The translations under genes were made by a program, and so were the position numbers. From Fibrobacterota bacterium (GTDB lineage: Bacteria; Fibrobacterota; Chitinivibrionia; Chitinivibrionales; Chitinispirillaceae), in NCBI GenBank assembly GCA_023412475.1, contig JAEYNR010000048.1, forward strand, positions 1 through 64,000: 64,000 nt of DNA, read 5' to 3'. Position 1 is the first letter of the stretch; the number at the start of each line of letters is the position of its first letter. Positions 35,341 through 43,285 of this stretch are shown in pieces. The notes beneath the pieces were generated by a model that searched no databases, was not told the origin of the DNA, and saw nothing but the letters and a program-made list of their open reading frames with translations.

Positions 35341-36567
35341 TCAGTAATTAGTTACGATCTCTTCCCCATTAACTATCACTGCAATTATTTCAGGATCTGC
35401 CATAAGCAGCTCCTCCAGAGGATCTTCTGAAGTGTCGTATGCAAATCTCACAGCAATGATATCTGCCAGTTTCCCCTGCTGCAAAGATCCAATCTGCTGC
35501 TCCATTCTCAAGGCTTTGGCAGGATTAATAGTTACCCATTTGAGCATCTCTGATGCACTGATATGGGGGTATGCTTTTTTGAGCCAGAACAATTCATCAA
35601 ACAGGCTCATAAAACCAGGTGCCGCAATTCCTTCTATGCCCAGGCAGATAAGAACATCTCTGTTTCTGGCAACATCCAGCGGAAAGCCCTTGTGCCCCAA
35701 TTCCTGCGTATAGCTATGGCAGATCACCACTGGTGCGTTTTTTCTGGCCAAAGATTCCAATTCACTGCCATTCACATAATTGCAATGAATACAGATTCCA
35801 CGATCTGGAATCAGATCATTTTGCAGAGCATAATTCATTGACCCCATGGAAGCATCACTATATGGCCAGGGCTGCTTGCGGGTAAGCTGAAAATAAAGAT
35901 CGCCTCTCCGTTCAGAAAATGCCTGCAGCTCATCTGCACTCTCGGCTATATGAGAAGTCCATAGAAGATCCTTTTTTTCAACAATTGTTAGTAATCTCTG
36001 ATGAGCAGTTTTTGATAAGGAATAGATTCCATGAGGTCCTATCCCTGTTTTAACCTTTGAAGTTGATGGCGGAATAGAATTAATCAGTTTTTCAAGAATT
36101 TCGGATTCCTTTGTCGGATCATCAACATTGATTTCACTTATTACAAAGGACCTTATGGGCTCATCCTTAAGAATATCGTATGAATAGCCGAGGCGGGAAT
36201 TATCAACCACTGTGGTTATCCCTTGGGCCAACAATTCCCGAATTTTTAGTTTTATTGAGGTTTTTACTGCATCCGGTGATGCCTGACGGGTCCTGGCACG
36301 ATTTTTTATATCCCAAGTAGTAAAAGTCTCGTCTGGATTTTTTTGAGCACCACGTAAAACACTGTCCTCAAGATGGGTATGCATATTTATGAAACCGGGG
36401 AGAATAAGGGCATCACCAAGATTCACTATCCGGTCCTTTTGCCCTCTTCGAACTTTGCTTCTGGACCCCACTGAGCTGATATGGCTTTCTGAAACGGAAA
36501 TAGCACCGTTTAGAAGCAATTCACCGGAGTCCAAAAGTATCCATTTTGCAAAATAGATGGTTTCCAT
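35341..36567 (-). CDS. Amidohydrolase-superfamily deaminase-like protein (COG0402 type) with altered metal ligand
   Basis: 408 residues. Metal-binding pattern of the TrzA/SAH-deaminase/aminodeoxyfutalosine deaminase group: His63 and His65 in 'NMHTHLED', His206 in 'TSHIAES', His261 in 'CIHCNY'. The fifth position, normally Asp in 'LGTD', reads 'CLGIEGIA', i.e. Glu312. 'GPHGIYSLS' and 'ITINPAKAL'-like 'VTINPAKALRME' are family marks. Possible substrates are aminodeoxyfutalosine (menaquinone route, MqnX) or adenosine-type purines. The Asp-to-Glu change may alter or impair activity. No mqn genes are in the window, so the pathway is open. Confidence 0.75.
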   Translation of the reverse strand: METIYFAKWILLDSGELLLNGAISVSESHISSVGSRSKVRRGQKDRIVNLGDALILPGFINMHTHLEDSVLRGAQKNPDETFTTWDIKNRARTRQASPDAVKTSIKLKIRELLAQGITTVVDNSRLGYSYDILKDEPIRSFVISEINVDDPTKESEILEKLINSIPPSTSKVKTGIGPHGIYSLSKTAHQRLLTIVEKKDLLWTSHIAESADELQAFSERRGDLYFQLTRKQPWPYSDASMGSMNYALQNDLIPDRGICIHCNYVNGSELESLARKNAPVVICHSYTQELGHKGFPLDVARNRDVLICLGIEGIAAPGFMSLFDELFWLKKAYPHISASEMLKWVTINPAKALRMEQQIGSLQQGKLADIIAVRFAYDTSEDPLEELLMADPEIIAVIVNGEEIVTNY

Positions 36568-36635
36568 AAAGAACTAAAATATATTCAGGGATATATGTCT
36601 TTGAACTCCGAACCCGAAGACCCCTGAACTGGAAT

Positions 36636-36705
36636 AAATATCAAATATCAAATATCAAATATCAAATATCAAATATCAAATATCAAATATCAAATATCAA
36701 ATATC
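36636..36705 (+). repeat. Heptamer tandem repeat, ten perfect copies of AAATATC
   Basis: Exactly 70 bases made of ten uninterrupted AAATATC units, in the divergent region between the amidohydrolase (minus) and yajC (plus). It is 69 bases upstream of the amidohydrolase start, where changes in copy number could alter promoter spacing. Confidence 0.97.
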
Positions 36706-36745
36706 GAAGAACCTCTAATCGGGTTAGGAAATCTTTAATTGCATA

Positions 36746-36767
36746 GTCGTCCAGCCGGACGTCTCTA
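36746..36767. repeat. REP-like imperfect palindrome
   Basis: GTCGTCCAGCCGGACGTCTC shares the CCGGACGTCT half with the perfect palindrome at 31194-31213; the left half has diverged. Confidence 0.65.
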
Positions 36768-36826
36768 CTACAAACCCGTCAAACCCTCCTATCTCTGAAC
36801 AAAACTGGGTGTTGCCCGGTGTTGAA

Positions 36827-37028
36827 ATAATGCGCCCTTACAGGGCTTCCGGAAAATGTTTTTGTTTTTCATTCACCCTGGCCTGCAACATCATCATACC
36901 CGGGTCCGCACATCATACCCGGGCCCGCACATCATACCCGGGCCCGCACATCATGCCCGGGTCCGTACACCATACCCGTTCGTACACCATACTATTATAA
37001 GACGCTCTTTCAGAGCTAATAAGATTTC
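36827..37028 (+). repeat. Dispersed intergenic element, copy B, with 19-base tandem core
   Basis: It shares both ends with copy A (30771-30962): CAGGGCTT, T-rich run, ATTCACCCTGG on the left and CTATTATAAGACGCTCTTTC on the right. The core is different: CATCATACCCGGGYCCGCA (19 bases) in four copies (36892-36910, 36911-36929, 36930-36948, 36949-36967) and a shortened fifth (36968-36984). Each unit contains a CCCGGG palindrome. No coding potential is apparent. Confidence 0.78.
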
Positions 37029-37122
37029 TGAACCTCCTAACCTCTGAACCCCTGAACCCTGCCCCCCGAACAGGCAGGGTCAATTCACTCAAAATAAGCT
37101 ATTAATAAATTAAGCACTCTGG

Positions 37123-37151
37123 TTGACTTCATCATCTACTGTACTTATTTT
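37123..37151 (+). promoter_or_regulatory. Sigma-70-like promoter for the yajC-def operon
   Basis: TTGACT (37123-37128), 17-base spacer, TATTTT (37146-37151), 41 bases before the yajC ATG. Confidence 0.5.
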
Positions 37152-37192
37152 TAGCCATTATCTTTAATACAAATTATCCGGAAAGGATTAAT

Positions 37193-37585
37193 ATGAAATT
37201 TCATCTTCTTATTACTGTAGTCGCCTTACATCTGGTGAACGCTGTCTCTGTTTTCAGCCAGCAAACGCAACAAACAGCTCCAAGTGGTGGCTTTGGAAGC
37301 CTTCTTCCAATGCTTGCTTTCATGTTTGTAATCATCTACTTCTTTATGATTCGTCCGGAGCAGAAAAAACAGAAAGAACGTGTGGAAATGTTGAAAAACA
37401 TTAAAAAGGGTGATAAGGTGTTAACCGCTGCTGGTATTTTAGGTGTTGTCGGAAATATAAAAGAGAATACTGTAATGGTAAAAATAGGCGAAAATACGGT
37501 AGTAGAATTTACCAAATCCGCTGTTTCAACCGTAATAAATGATAAAGAGAAAGATATTGAGAAATCTGATAAGGAGAAAAAGTAG
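37193..37585 (+). CDS. yajC: Preprotein translocase subunit YajC
   Basis: 130 residues. One membrane helix at about 35-55 ('LLPMLAFMFVIIYFFMIRP') followed by the family signature 'RPEQKKQKERVEMLKNIKKGDKV' and a small cytoplasmic beta domain. YajC associates with SecDF and the Sec channel. Here there is an extra N-terminal hydrophobic segment resembling a cleavable signal peptide (1-22) before the usual helix. secDF does not follow; def starts 2 bases after the stop, so the pair is one operon. Confidence 0.93.
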   Translation: MKFHLLITVVALHLVNAVSVFSQQTQQTAPSGGFGSLLPMLAFMFVIIYFFMIRPEQKKQKERVEMLKNIKKGDKVLTAAGILGVVGNIKENTVMVKIGENTVVEFTKSAVSTVINDKEKDIEKSDKEKK

Positions 37586-37587
37586 TA

Positions 37588-38109
37588 GTGCTTGAAGTTC
37601 GACTATATGGTGATCCGGTTTTACGCAAAGTCGCAGAACCGGTTAAAAAATTCGATGCCGCTTTAGAAAAACTGATTGAGGAAATGGTGGTAACTCTTAA
37701 AGCTGAGGATGGGGCCGGTTTGGCAGCTCCTCAGGTTGGGGAATCGGTTCAACTGGTCATGATAGATGTCACCGGAGGAGAAGAAGCTCCCATTGTGCTT
37801 ATCAATCCGGTTCTTTTCAATCATTCAGAGGAGAAAGAGTGTGCAGATGAGGGCTGTCTGAGTATTCCGGGTATTACTCTTTCTGTAAATCGTTCTCTCA
37901 GAGTCAGTGTGAGAGCCTTGAATGAAAAAGGGGAAGAATTTGTCATAGAGAATGCAGAAGGACTTCTGGCCAGAGCTCTTCAGCATGAGACCGATCATCT
38001 TAATGGGTTAATGATAGTAGATCATGTTTCGGCTTTACAAAAAACCATGATCAGCAATAAACTGAAAAAACTGAAAAATTCGTCTCGTGACAAATCTCAG
38101 ACTGCATAA
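37588..38109 (+). CDS. def: Peptide deformylase
   Basis: 173 residues from GTG 37588. It removes the N-formyl group from new proteins. All three motifs are intact: 'GAGLAAPQVG' (motif 1), 'EGCLSIPG' (motif 2, Cys metal ligand) and 'QHETDHLNG' (motif 3, two His ligands and the catalytic Glu). The C-terminus overlaps the next gene by 23 bases. Confidence 0.97.
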   Translation: MLEVRLYGDPVLRKVAEPVKKFDAALEKLIEEMVVTLKAEDGAGLAAPQVGESVQLVMIDVTGGEEAPIVLINPVLFNHSEEKECADEGCLSIPGITLSVNRSLRVSVRALNEKGEEFVIENAEGLLARALQHETDHLNGLMIVDHVSALQKTMISNKLKKLKNSSRDKSQTA

Positions 38110-39559
38110 ATTCACTTTTATAGCAGCAGTTTTTTTCTGCATTCTTTATCGTTGTACTCCAAATCTAAGACTCATTAAGTACAACCCACCAACCTCCTCT
38201 TCCGCTGCTTCTGTCTCTGAACCTAAGACCGATACTGCTACTCAAACTCAGGCAACAGAAACAGAAGCAGTGGACAGTTCATCTTCTTTGGATGACAGTG
38301 CAGCAATTAAAATCGATTTCAGTTCTGCATTTGATTCAACTGCCGACACCGGCTCCTTGGTCATTAACCCCAGGGATTCATCTGTACCTCATAGGTGGTA
38401 CCCACGGCACAAAGTAGCCAAAAGGAAAGTGCGAATCGCCCTGGAAAGAAACATTTCTGAAGCATCATTTTCCACCAGCAAGAAAATCTATCTGAAGACA
38501 TCCACTAAAAATATTGGAATCACAGCACAAAAGTTTTCTGTGCGAAGCTCAAAGGATGGGAGATTTTTTTTTAATGGTTCTAGTGGAGTCAGAGAGATAT
38601 CGTGCCCCTGTACTCTTTTTACCTTTGGTGCCGAAGATCTTATCATGCTCAACAAAACACTGTACAGAGGGAATCTGGTTCTATTCGTAGAGCGAAAAGG
38701 CAGTTTCTCAATAGCTAACCATCTCGATGTCGAACAATATCTGAGAGGTGTAGTTCCTCTGGAGATTGGGAAACGCCCTGAAAGTCTGATTGAAGCCCTT
38801 AAGGCACAGGCTGTAGCTGCAAGAACCTACACCTATAAACGCATGCAGGAACGCAAAAATGCCTCTTTTGACATGACCGCAACGGTCCAGGATCAGGTCT
38901 ATGGTGGTGCTGACCCTGAATACCGAGAATCGGATCTGGCAATCAAACTGACAGAAGACCTGGTAATGGTATGTAAGGACAGCCTCATTAATGCCTATTA
39001 CCACTCCACCTGTGGTGGAAAAACTGCAAACATTGAAGATGTATGGGAGAAGCCATACAGCAGCTATTTAAGATCCGTAAGCGATCTGGATCCATCCGGT
39101 CAACCTTATTGCCGAATATCTCCCAGGTTCCACTGGCAGGAGAAATGGACAAGCCGTATTTTTTTTGATCAGATCCGTAATAATCTTTTAAAAGCGTATC
39201 CTGAGAAAGTTCGTCAGGGTACTGTTAAAGAACTTACTATTAAAGAATCTTTCTACTGTGGCAGAGTCAAGCTCTTGGCTTTTTCTGGGCATAACTGGAC
39301 TTTCGATATGGGTGGAGACCGGTTGCGCTTTATTATAAGACGCGATACTCCGGAAAAATCAATTTTGCGAAGTGCAAATTTTAAAATAGTTTCACAAGAT
39401 TCAAAAGAGGTACTTATAAGCGGAACCGGATATGGCCATGGTGTGGGAATGTGCCAGATGGGAGCTATAGGCAGAGCCACTGACAACCAGTCATTTGAAG
39501 AAATATTAAAAGCCTACTACACCGGTGTAGTTCTCTGTAGTGCAACAGAACAGGATTAA
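38087..39559 (+). CDS. SpoIID/LytB-domain protein, probable peptidoglycan lytic enzyme
   Basis: 490 residues from GTG 38087, overlapping def. An N-terminal hydrophobic segment (8-20) ends near Cys23 and could be a signal or lipoprotein anchor. A Ser/Thr-rich linker (30-110) leads to the SpoIID domain: 'DVEQYLRGVVPLEIG' with catalytic-type Glu, 'EALKAQAVAARTYTY', 'YYHSTCGGKTANIEDVW' and 'SGTGYGHGVGMCQMGA'. SpoIID cleaves glycan strands lacking stem peptides during Bacillus sporulation; non-sporulating bacteria carry related wall enzymes. It is followed by endoQ after 2 bases. Confidence 0.88.
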   Translation: MTNLRLHKFTFIAAVFFCILYRCTPNLRLIKYNPPTSSSAASVSEPKTDTATQTQATETEAVDSSSSLDDSAAIKIDFSSAFDSTADTGSLVINPRDSSVPHRWYPRHKVAKRKVRIALERNISEASFSTSKKIYLKTSTKNIGITAQKFSVRSSKDGRFFFNGSSGVREISCPCTLFTFGAEDLIMLNKTLYRGNLVLFVERKGSFSIANHLDVEQYLRGVVPLEIGKRPESLIEALKAQAVAARTYTYKRMQERKNASFDMTATVQDQVYGGADPEYRESDLAIKLTEDLVMVCKDSLINAYYHSTCGGKTANIEDVWEKPYSSYLRSVSDLDPSGQPYCRISPRFHWQEKWTSRIFFDQIRNNLLKAYPEKVRQGTVKELTIKESFYCGRVKLLAFSGHNWTFDMGGDRLRFIIRRDTPEKSILRSANFKIVSQDSKEVLISGTGYGHGVGMCQMGAIGRATDNQSFEEILKAYYTGVVLCSATEQD

Positions 39560-39561
39560 TA

Positions 39562-40788
39562 ATGAAATTTATCGCCGATTTACACATTCATTCCAGGTAT
39601 TCACTGGCTACCAGCTCCCAATTAACACCTGAGATGCTTGATCTGTGGGGAAGAAAAAAGGGGCTTACGGTTGTTGGAACAGGTGATTCCGTGCACCCTA
39701 AATGGCTTGATGAACTTAAAGAAAAACTGACTCCTGCACAAAACGGACTTTTCCGGCTGAAAAAAAATCTGGTACACAATGAAGCTGCCAGATATGGTAA
39801 CCCGATTCATTTTATGCTTTGTTCAGAGATAAGTTGTATCTACAAGAAAAATGGCAGAGTCAGAAAGGTGCACAACCTGATTTATGCTCCCTCATTTTCT
39901 TCTATGGCAAAAATCCAAAAAGCTCTTGGCAAAATCGGCAATATCTCCTCTGATGGACGACCAATCCTGGGGCTTGATTCACGGAATCTTCTGGAAATTG
40001 TCCTTTGCGCAGATTCTGATGCGGTGCTGATACCGGCCCATATATGGACTCCATGGTTTTCGGTTTTAGGATCAAGATCAGGATTTGATTCTATAGAGGA
40101 GTGTTATGGTGATCTCTCAGATCACATTTTTGCAGTTGAGACAGGTCTATCTTCCGATCCTGCAATGAATCGTCAATGCAGGATCCTTAATAAATATGCA
40201 CTGGTCAGCAATTCCGATGCTCATTCTCCGGAAAACCTGGGACGTGAAGCGAATCTTTTTGATACTGAGCTCAGTTACTCCGCAATTATGGATTCATTGA
40301 AAAGTAAAGATAAAGGTTTCATCGGTACTGTAGAATATTTTCCGGAGGAAGGGAAATATCATCTGGACGGTCATCGCAAGTGTGATATATGCTGGGAGCC
40401 ACAGGAGACCAGGAAACATAAGGAGATCTGCCCGGTGTGTGGTAAAAAAGTGACTGTCGGAGTTTTGAACCGTGTAGATGAGCTCGCACATAGCTCTAAG
40501 CAGGGTAAATTTTCTGAAAAGCAGATCTTCCATTCGGTTACCCCGCTAAAAAACATTCTCTCAGAGATCCTACAGGTCGGTGCCAACAGCAAAAAGGTAT
40601 CGCAATATTACGAAAGTTTATTAGAAAAGTGCGGACCTGAATTTAATATTCTTCTGGATATTCCCATTGATCAGATGCGAAAAACTGATAGCCGGGTGGC
40701 TGATGGGATAGAACGGCTCAGATCTGGAAAAGTAAAGATCAAGTCTGGCTATGATGGAGTTTTTGGCAGTATCAAAGTGTTTGGGTAA
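39562..40788 (+). CDS. Endonuclease Q-like DNA repair nuclease
   Basis: 408 residues. The N-terminal PHP domain has metal motifs 'DLHIHSRYSLATS', 'GTGDSVHP', 'CSEISCIY' and 'NSDAHSPENLG'. A zinc-finger element 'CDICWEPQETRKHKEICPVC' (about 274-293) and a C-terminal helical part with 'IPIDQM' follow. This PHP plus zinc-finger plus helical order is that of EndoQ, which nicks DNA 5' to deaminated bases (uracil, hypoxanthine) and abasic sites in Thermococcales and some bacteria. No uracil-DNA glycosylase is in view. It is co-directional with yajC-def-spoIID. Confidence 0.88.
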   Translation: MKFIADLHIHSRYSLATSSQLTPEMLDLWGRKKGLTVVGTGDSVHPKWLDELKEKLTPAQNGLFRLKKNLVHNEAARYGNPIHFMLCSEISCIYKKNGRVRKVHNLIYAPSFSSMAKIQKALGKIGNISSDGRPILGLDSRNLLEIVLCADSDAVLIPAHIWTPWFSVLGSRSGFDSIEECYGDLSDHIFAVETGLSSDPAMNRQCRILNKYALVSNSDAHSPENLGREANLFDTELSYSAIMDSLKSKDKGFIGTVEYFPEEGKYHLDGHRKCDICWEPQETRKHKEICPVCGKKVTVGVLNRVDELAHSSKQGKFSEKQIFHSVTPLKNILSEILQVGANSKKVSQYYESLLEKCGPEFNILLDIPIDQMRKTDSRVADGIERLRSGKVKIKSGYDGVFGSIKVFG

Positions 40789-40972
40789 GCAGTGCTTGTT
40801 TTAGCCGGATAAAACTATTCAAACTATTTTTCTGGAAAATAAGCATCCTTTTTTGCATTTTTTGTCGCGTTCTCTTGGCCGCCTGAGAGCTTGCTGCCCT
40901 TATTGCATACGTCTCTCCTTGTGAACTGTTTTAACAAGTATCAAGTATCGTTTATCCTTTCGGGAGATATAA

Positions 40973-42547
40973 GTGAAGCATTCATACATTCTGATAACAT
41001 ACATTACGCTTACCGTGGGTATTTTCTGTTCTTTCCTGTGTTACTGCAACAAAGCCGACCCATCAAGTCAGTTTCCAGGTACGCAGCAAAATCCTGATCA
41101 GATTGAAAAATCCGTCAATAATGAAAGTGTACTCGCAGACGAGCAATACAGCACGCCAGAATTGGTAGATGATACAACCGATGATTTTTCAGATTTGTAT
41201 GTCAATGACTATCTTACATTTGACGATTCCACACTGACATTTCCCCGTTTGCGCCAACTTCTGATCAAAGATTCCATTATTACTTTTGACCAGATGTCCG
41301 TCAGTTTTCTTAATGGCAAACTGATGGTAAACACATATATAGAAAAGGTTGACGGATATGTAGATATAGTTGGTGAAGGGGAAAAACATCTCTATACCCT
41401 TTCTCCATCATTGATTCAATCTCTGCTCAAGTTTTCCGAATTGCCTGAGTTCAAACAAATGATTCGAAGTATTAAAAGTATCGAAGATGCAGAATCTGAT
41501 TTCATTTCAACTCTCAGATCAGTGATTCATTCACGAGAGCTCTGTAAAAAAGCACCGGAGTTGCTTGATCTGCTTATGGCCGACAGGTTATATAAAAGAA
41601 AACTAAATCAGGAATCCATAAGCGAAAGCTATGATCAACAGGAACAAAGGTACACGAGCAAGGAAATCATTGATGAGCTTAGTAGAATCAGTGTAAAATT
41701 CAGCAATGAGATTCCTCCATGTATCTATCCCCTTATGTTCTGGGCAGAGTGTGAGCTCGATTCGGTCACAGATCTTTCAGAAAAACTGGTACTGAAAATT
41801 TCCAGCCTTTTAGATTCATCGACCCTTAGCAGTGATACCACAGGACTCAAATCACTCGAAGTTAAACCAATGTTTTTTGAGCCGAAATCATTTATCGATC
41901 CTGATGTCGAAACAAATTCACATTTAGATGCGCGCGATCAACTCATTGAGCTTTATTTTAATGATGTTGTGCGTGCCTATCTTCAGGACAGTGTTACCAC
42001 CAAAGACCAGCATCTTTACTTAAAGCTGCTTGATATCAAATCGGATTACTTCCATCCAAACCATACAGTATTCGCTTTATTCATCGATAATAACAGCGGT
42101 TACTGGAAGCAGGTTAGCCTTGATCCCAGCCTGAGGTTTACTACAGACGACTACTGCACAGGAAAAGTACTTCGCGTTCACCTTCAATTAAATAATACTG
42201 ACGATCAATCTGCATTTGTATATTCAGCTCTGCCGCATGAAGAAGTTAAAAAAGGAAAAATACCAACAGGCTATCATTCGCCAATCATACTATCCATTGA
42301 TAGTGCACAGGTAAACAGGGAATTGGAAGGTGGATACGGAACAATTCATTCTGTAGTAACATATTGTTTTTCCGTTCCCGAAACTGAAAAACGTCTTAAA
42401 CAGCTCTTCCGTATCGATGAATTCGGAACATCACAGGGTGCGAAAGTTACCATGACTTCAAGAATTTATGCTGTGATGCATTCCGGAGATACAGTGAAGA
42501 TTGCTGACGATATTGTTTTTGGACACCATGGGCCGGAAAACGTATGA
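40973..42547 (+). CDS. Secreted protein of unknown function
   Basis: 524 residues from GTG 40973 with GGGAGA 6-7 bases upstream. An N-terminal hydrophobic segment (7-24, 'ITYITLTVGIFCSFLCYC') contains several Cys and may be a lipoprotein signal. The rest has an acidic low-complexity part (45-75, rich in Asp and Thr), a helical middle and a beta-rich C-terminal domain (about 330-524). No family recognised. Its stop overlaps the start of a 54-codon frame (ATGA, 42544-42547), which suggests either coupling or a frameshifted single gene. Confidence 0.6.
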   Translation: MKHSYILITYITLTVGIFCSFLCYCNKADPSSQFPGTQQNPDQIEKSVNNESVLADEQYSTPELVDDTTDDFSDLYVNDYLTFDDSTLTFPRLRQLLIKDSIITFDQMSVSFLNGKLMVNTYIEKVDGYVDIVGEGEKHLYTLSPSLIQSLLKFSELPEFKQMIRSIKSIEDAESDFISTLRSVIHSRELCKKAPELLDLLMADRLYKRKLNQESISESYDQQEQRYTSKEIIDELSRISVKFSNEIPPCIYPLMFWAECELDSVTDLSEKLVLKISSLLDSSTLSSDTTGLKSLEVKPMFFEPKSFIDPDVETNSHLDARDQLIELYFNDVVRAYLQDSVTTKDQHLYLKLLDIKSDYFHPNHTVFALFIDNNSGYWKQVSLDPSLRFTTDDYCTGKVLRVHLQLNNTDDQSAFVYSALPHEEVKKGKIPTGYHSPIILSIDSAQVNRELEGGYGTIHSVVTYCFSVPETEKRLKQLFRIDEFGTSQGAKVTMTSRIYAVMHSGDTVKIADDIVFGHHGPENV

Positions 42548-42708
42548 TTGGAGACCCATACCTCACAGACATTAACGGAGACCACTTGCTGGATATTATC
42601 CTGAATGCATCACGTGGCCGTAAACTGCTTTTTCTCCAGCGAGAACTAAAGGGTTTCGAAGAGCGAACACTTATTCAAGCTGATGCTACAGGGAGTGGCG
42701 GCTGCTGA
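42544..42708 (+). CDS. 54-codon frame, VCBS/FG-GAP-like, coupled to or split from the upstream gene
   Basis: ATG 42544 to TGA 42706-42708, overlapping the upstream stop by 4 bases (ATGA). The peptide contains 'GDPYLTDINGDHLLDIIL', which looks like a VCBS/FG-GAP calcium-binding repeat ('D.NGD...DI'), then a basic segment and 'GTGSGGC'-like end 'ATGSGGC'. No ribosome site precedes it. The sense of the text suggests that '...HHGPENV' of the upstream protein and 'IGDPYLTDINGD' belong together, which a one-base shift would restore. Confidence 0.5.
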   Translation: MIGDPYLTDINGDHLLDIILNASRGRKLLFLQRELKGFEERTLIQADATGSGGC

Positions 42709-42721
42709 AGAGTCAGTCACT

Positions 42722-43051
42722 TTATTTGTTTATAACATCTCCTTCAACTACCAGGGTATGTACCGATAATACCAGAAGATAAATTGATCTGTAATAGGTT
42801 CGGACATTAACCAGCGAACTTCCCTGAGGCTCTCCCTTTAATGCCTCTCTTATGGCTGCGTTGTAATCCGGTTTTGACAGAGGAACCATCTGAAAGAGGC
42901 TGATCGAAGTCTGTTTGCCCTGAACTGATTTTGTGGTTTTATAATTTTTGTCCCGTAATGGCTCTATCGATGGGCTAAGCCCCGCGGGAACATACATACA
43001 TCCGGAAAGTACCATCACCAATAATAAAACAAGTGTTGAAATGATTTTCAT
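42722..43051 (-). CDS. Small lipoprotein (TRL-like)
   Basis: 109 residues. Signal with lipobox 'VLSGC' gives Cys18 as the lipidated residue. The mature part contains 'AAIREALKGEPQGSSLVNVRTYY' and 'TLVVEGDVINK', similar in style to TRL-like or DUF6567 lipoproteins in which a G-A/S-LVNV strand precedes a final V-x-G-D/x-VI strand. Function unknown; it probably sits in the inner leaflet of the outer membrane. Confidence 0.65.
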   Translation of the reverse strand: MKIISTLVLLLVMVLSGCMYVPAGLSPSIEPLRDKNYKTTKSVQGKQTSISLFQMVPLSKPDYNAAIREALKGEPQGSSLVNVRTYYRSIYLLVLSVHTLVVEGDVINK

Positions 43052-43220
43052 TGAAAACTCCTCTTTGGTTTAACATACATGCGGGAATTCGTTTTATAAT
43101 TATAACAAAGAGGATGGCATCTTTTCAACAGGGAATTATTAATCACTTTCAGTTGGTTCGTCGTCGAGGATACCCGTTATGCACTTGCACAATAAGAACT
43201 CGCTCCAGACATGGCGCACT

Positions 43221-43251
43221 AAAAAAACAGTCAAGGTGATCCTTGACTGTT
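43221..43251 (-). terminator. Rho-independent terminator after fabF
   Basis: Perfect 11-base-pair stem AACAGTCAAGG / CCTTGACTGTT (43226-43236 and 43241-43251) with a 4-base loop. On the minus strand it is followed by a 7-base T-run (complement of the A-run from 43221). It lies 35 bases past the fabF stop. Confidence 0.9.
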
Positions 43252-43285
43252 ATAAGATGCATTTAGAAAAATTTAAAGCAGACTA

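Larger units (their letters stand above)
36568..37192. other. Repeat-rich intergenic region upstream of yajC
   Basis: 625 bases with no supported gene. It holds a heptamer microsatellite (36636-36705), a REP-like sequence (36746-36767), dispersed element copy B (36827-37028) and the yajC promoter (37123-37151). Confidence 0.65.

Noticed and set aside
36892..36984. CRISPR-like array of 19-base units
   Set aside because: Units are directly adjacent without spacers, and no cas genes are present. It is a tandem repeat within a dispersed element.
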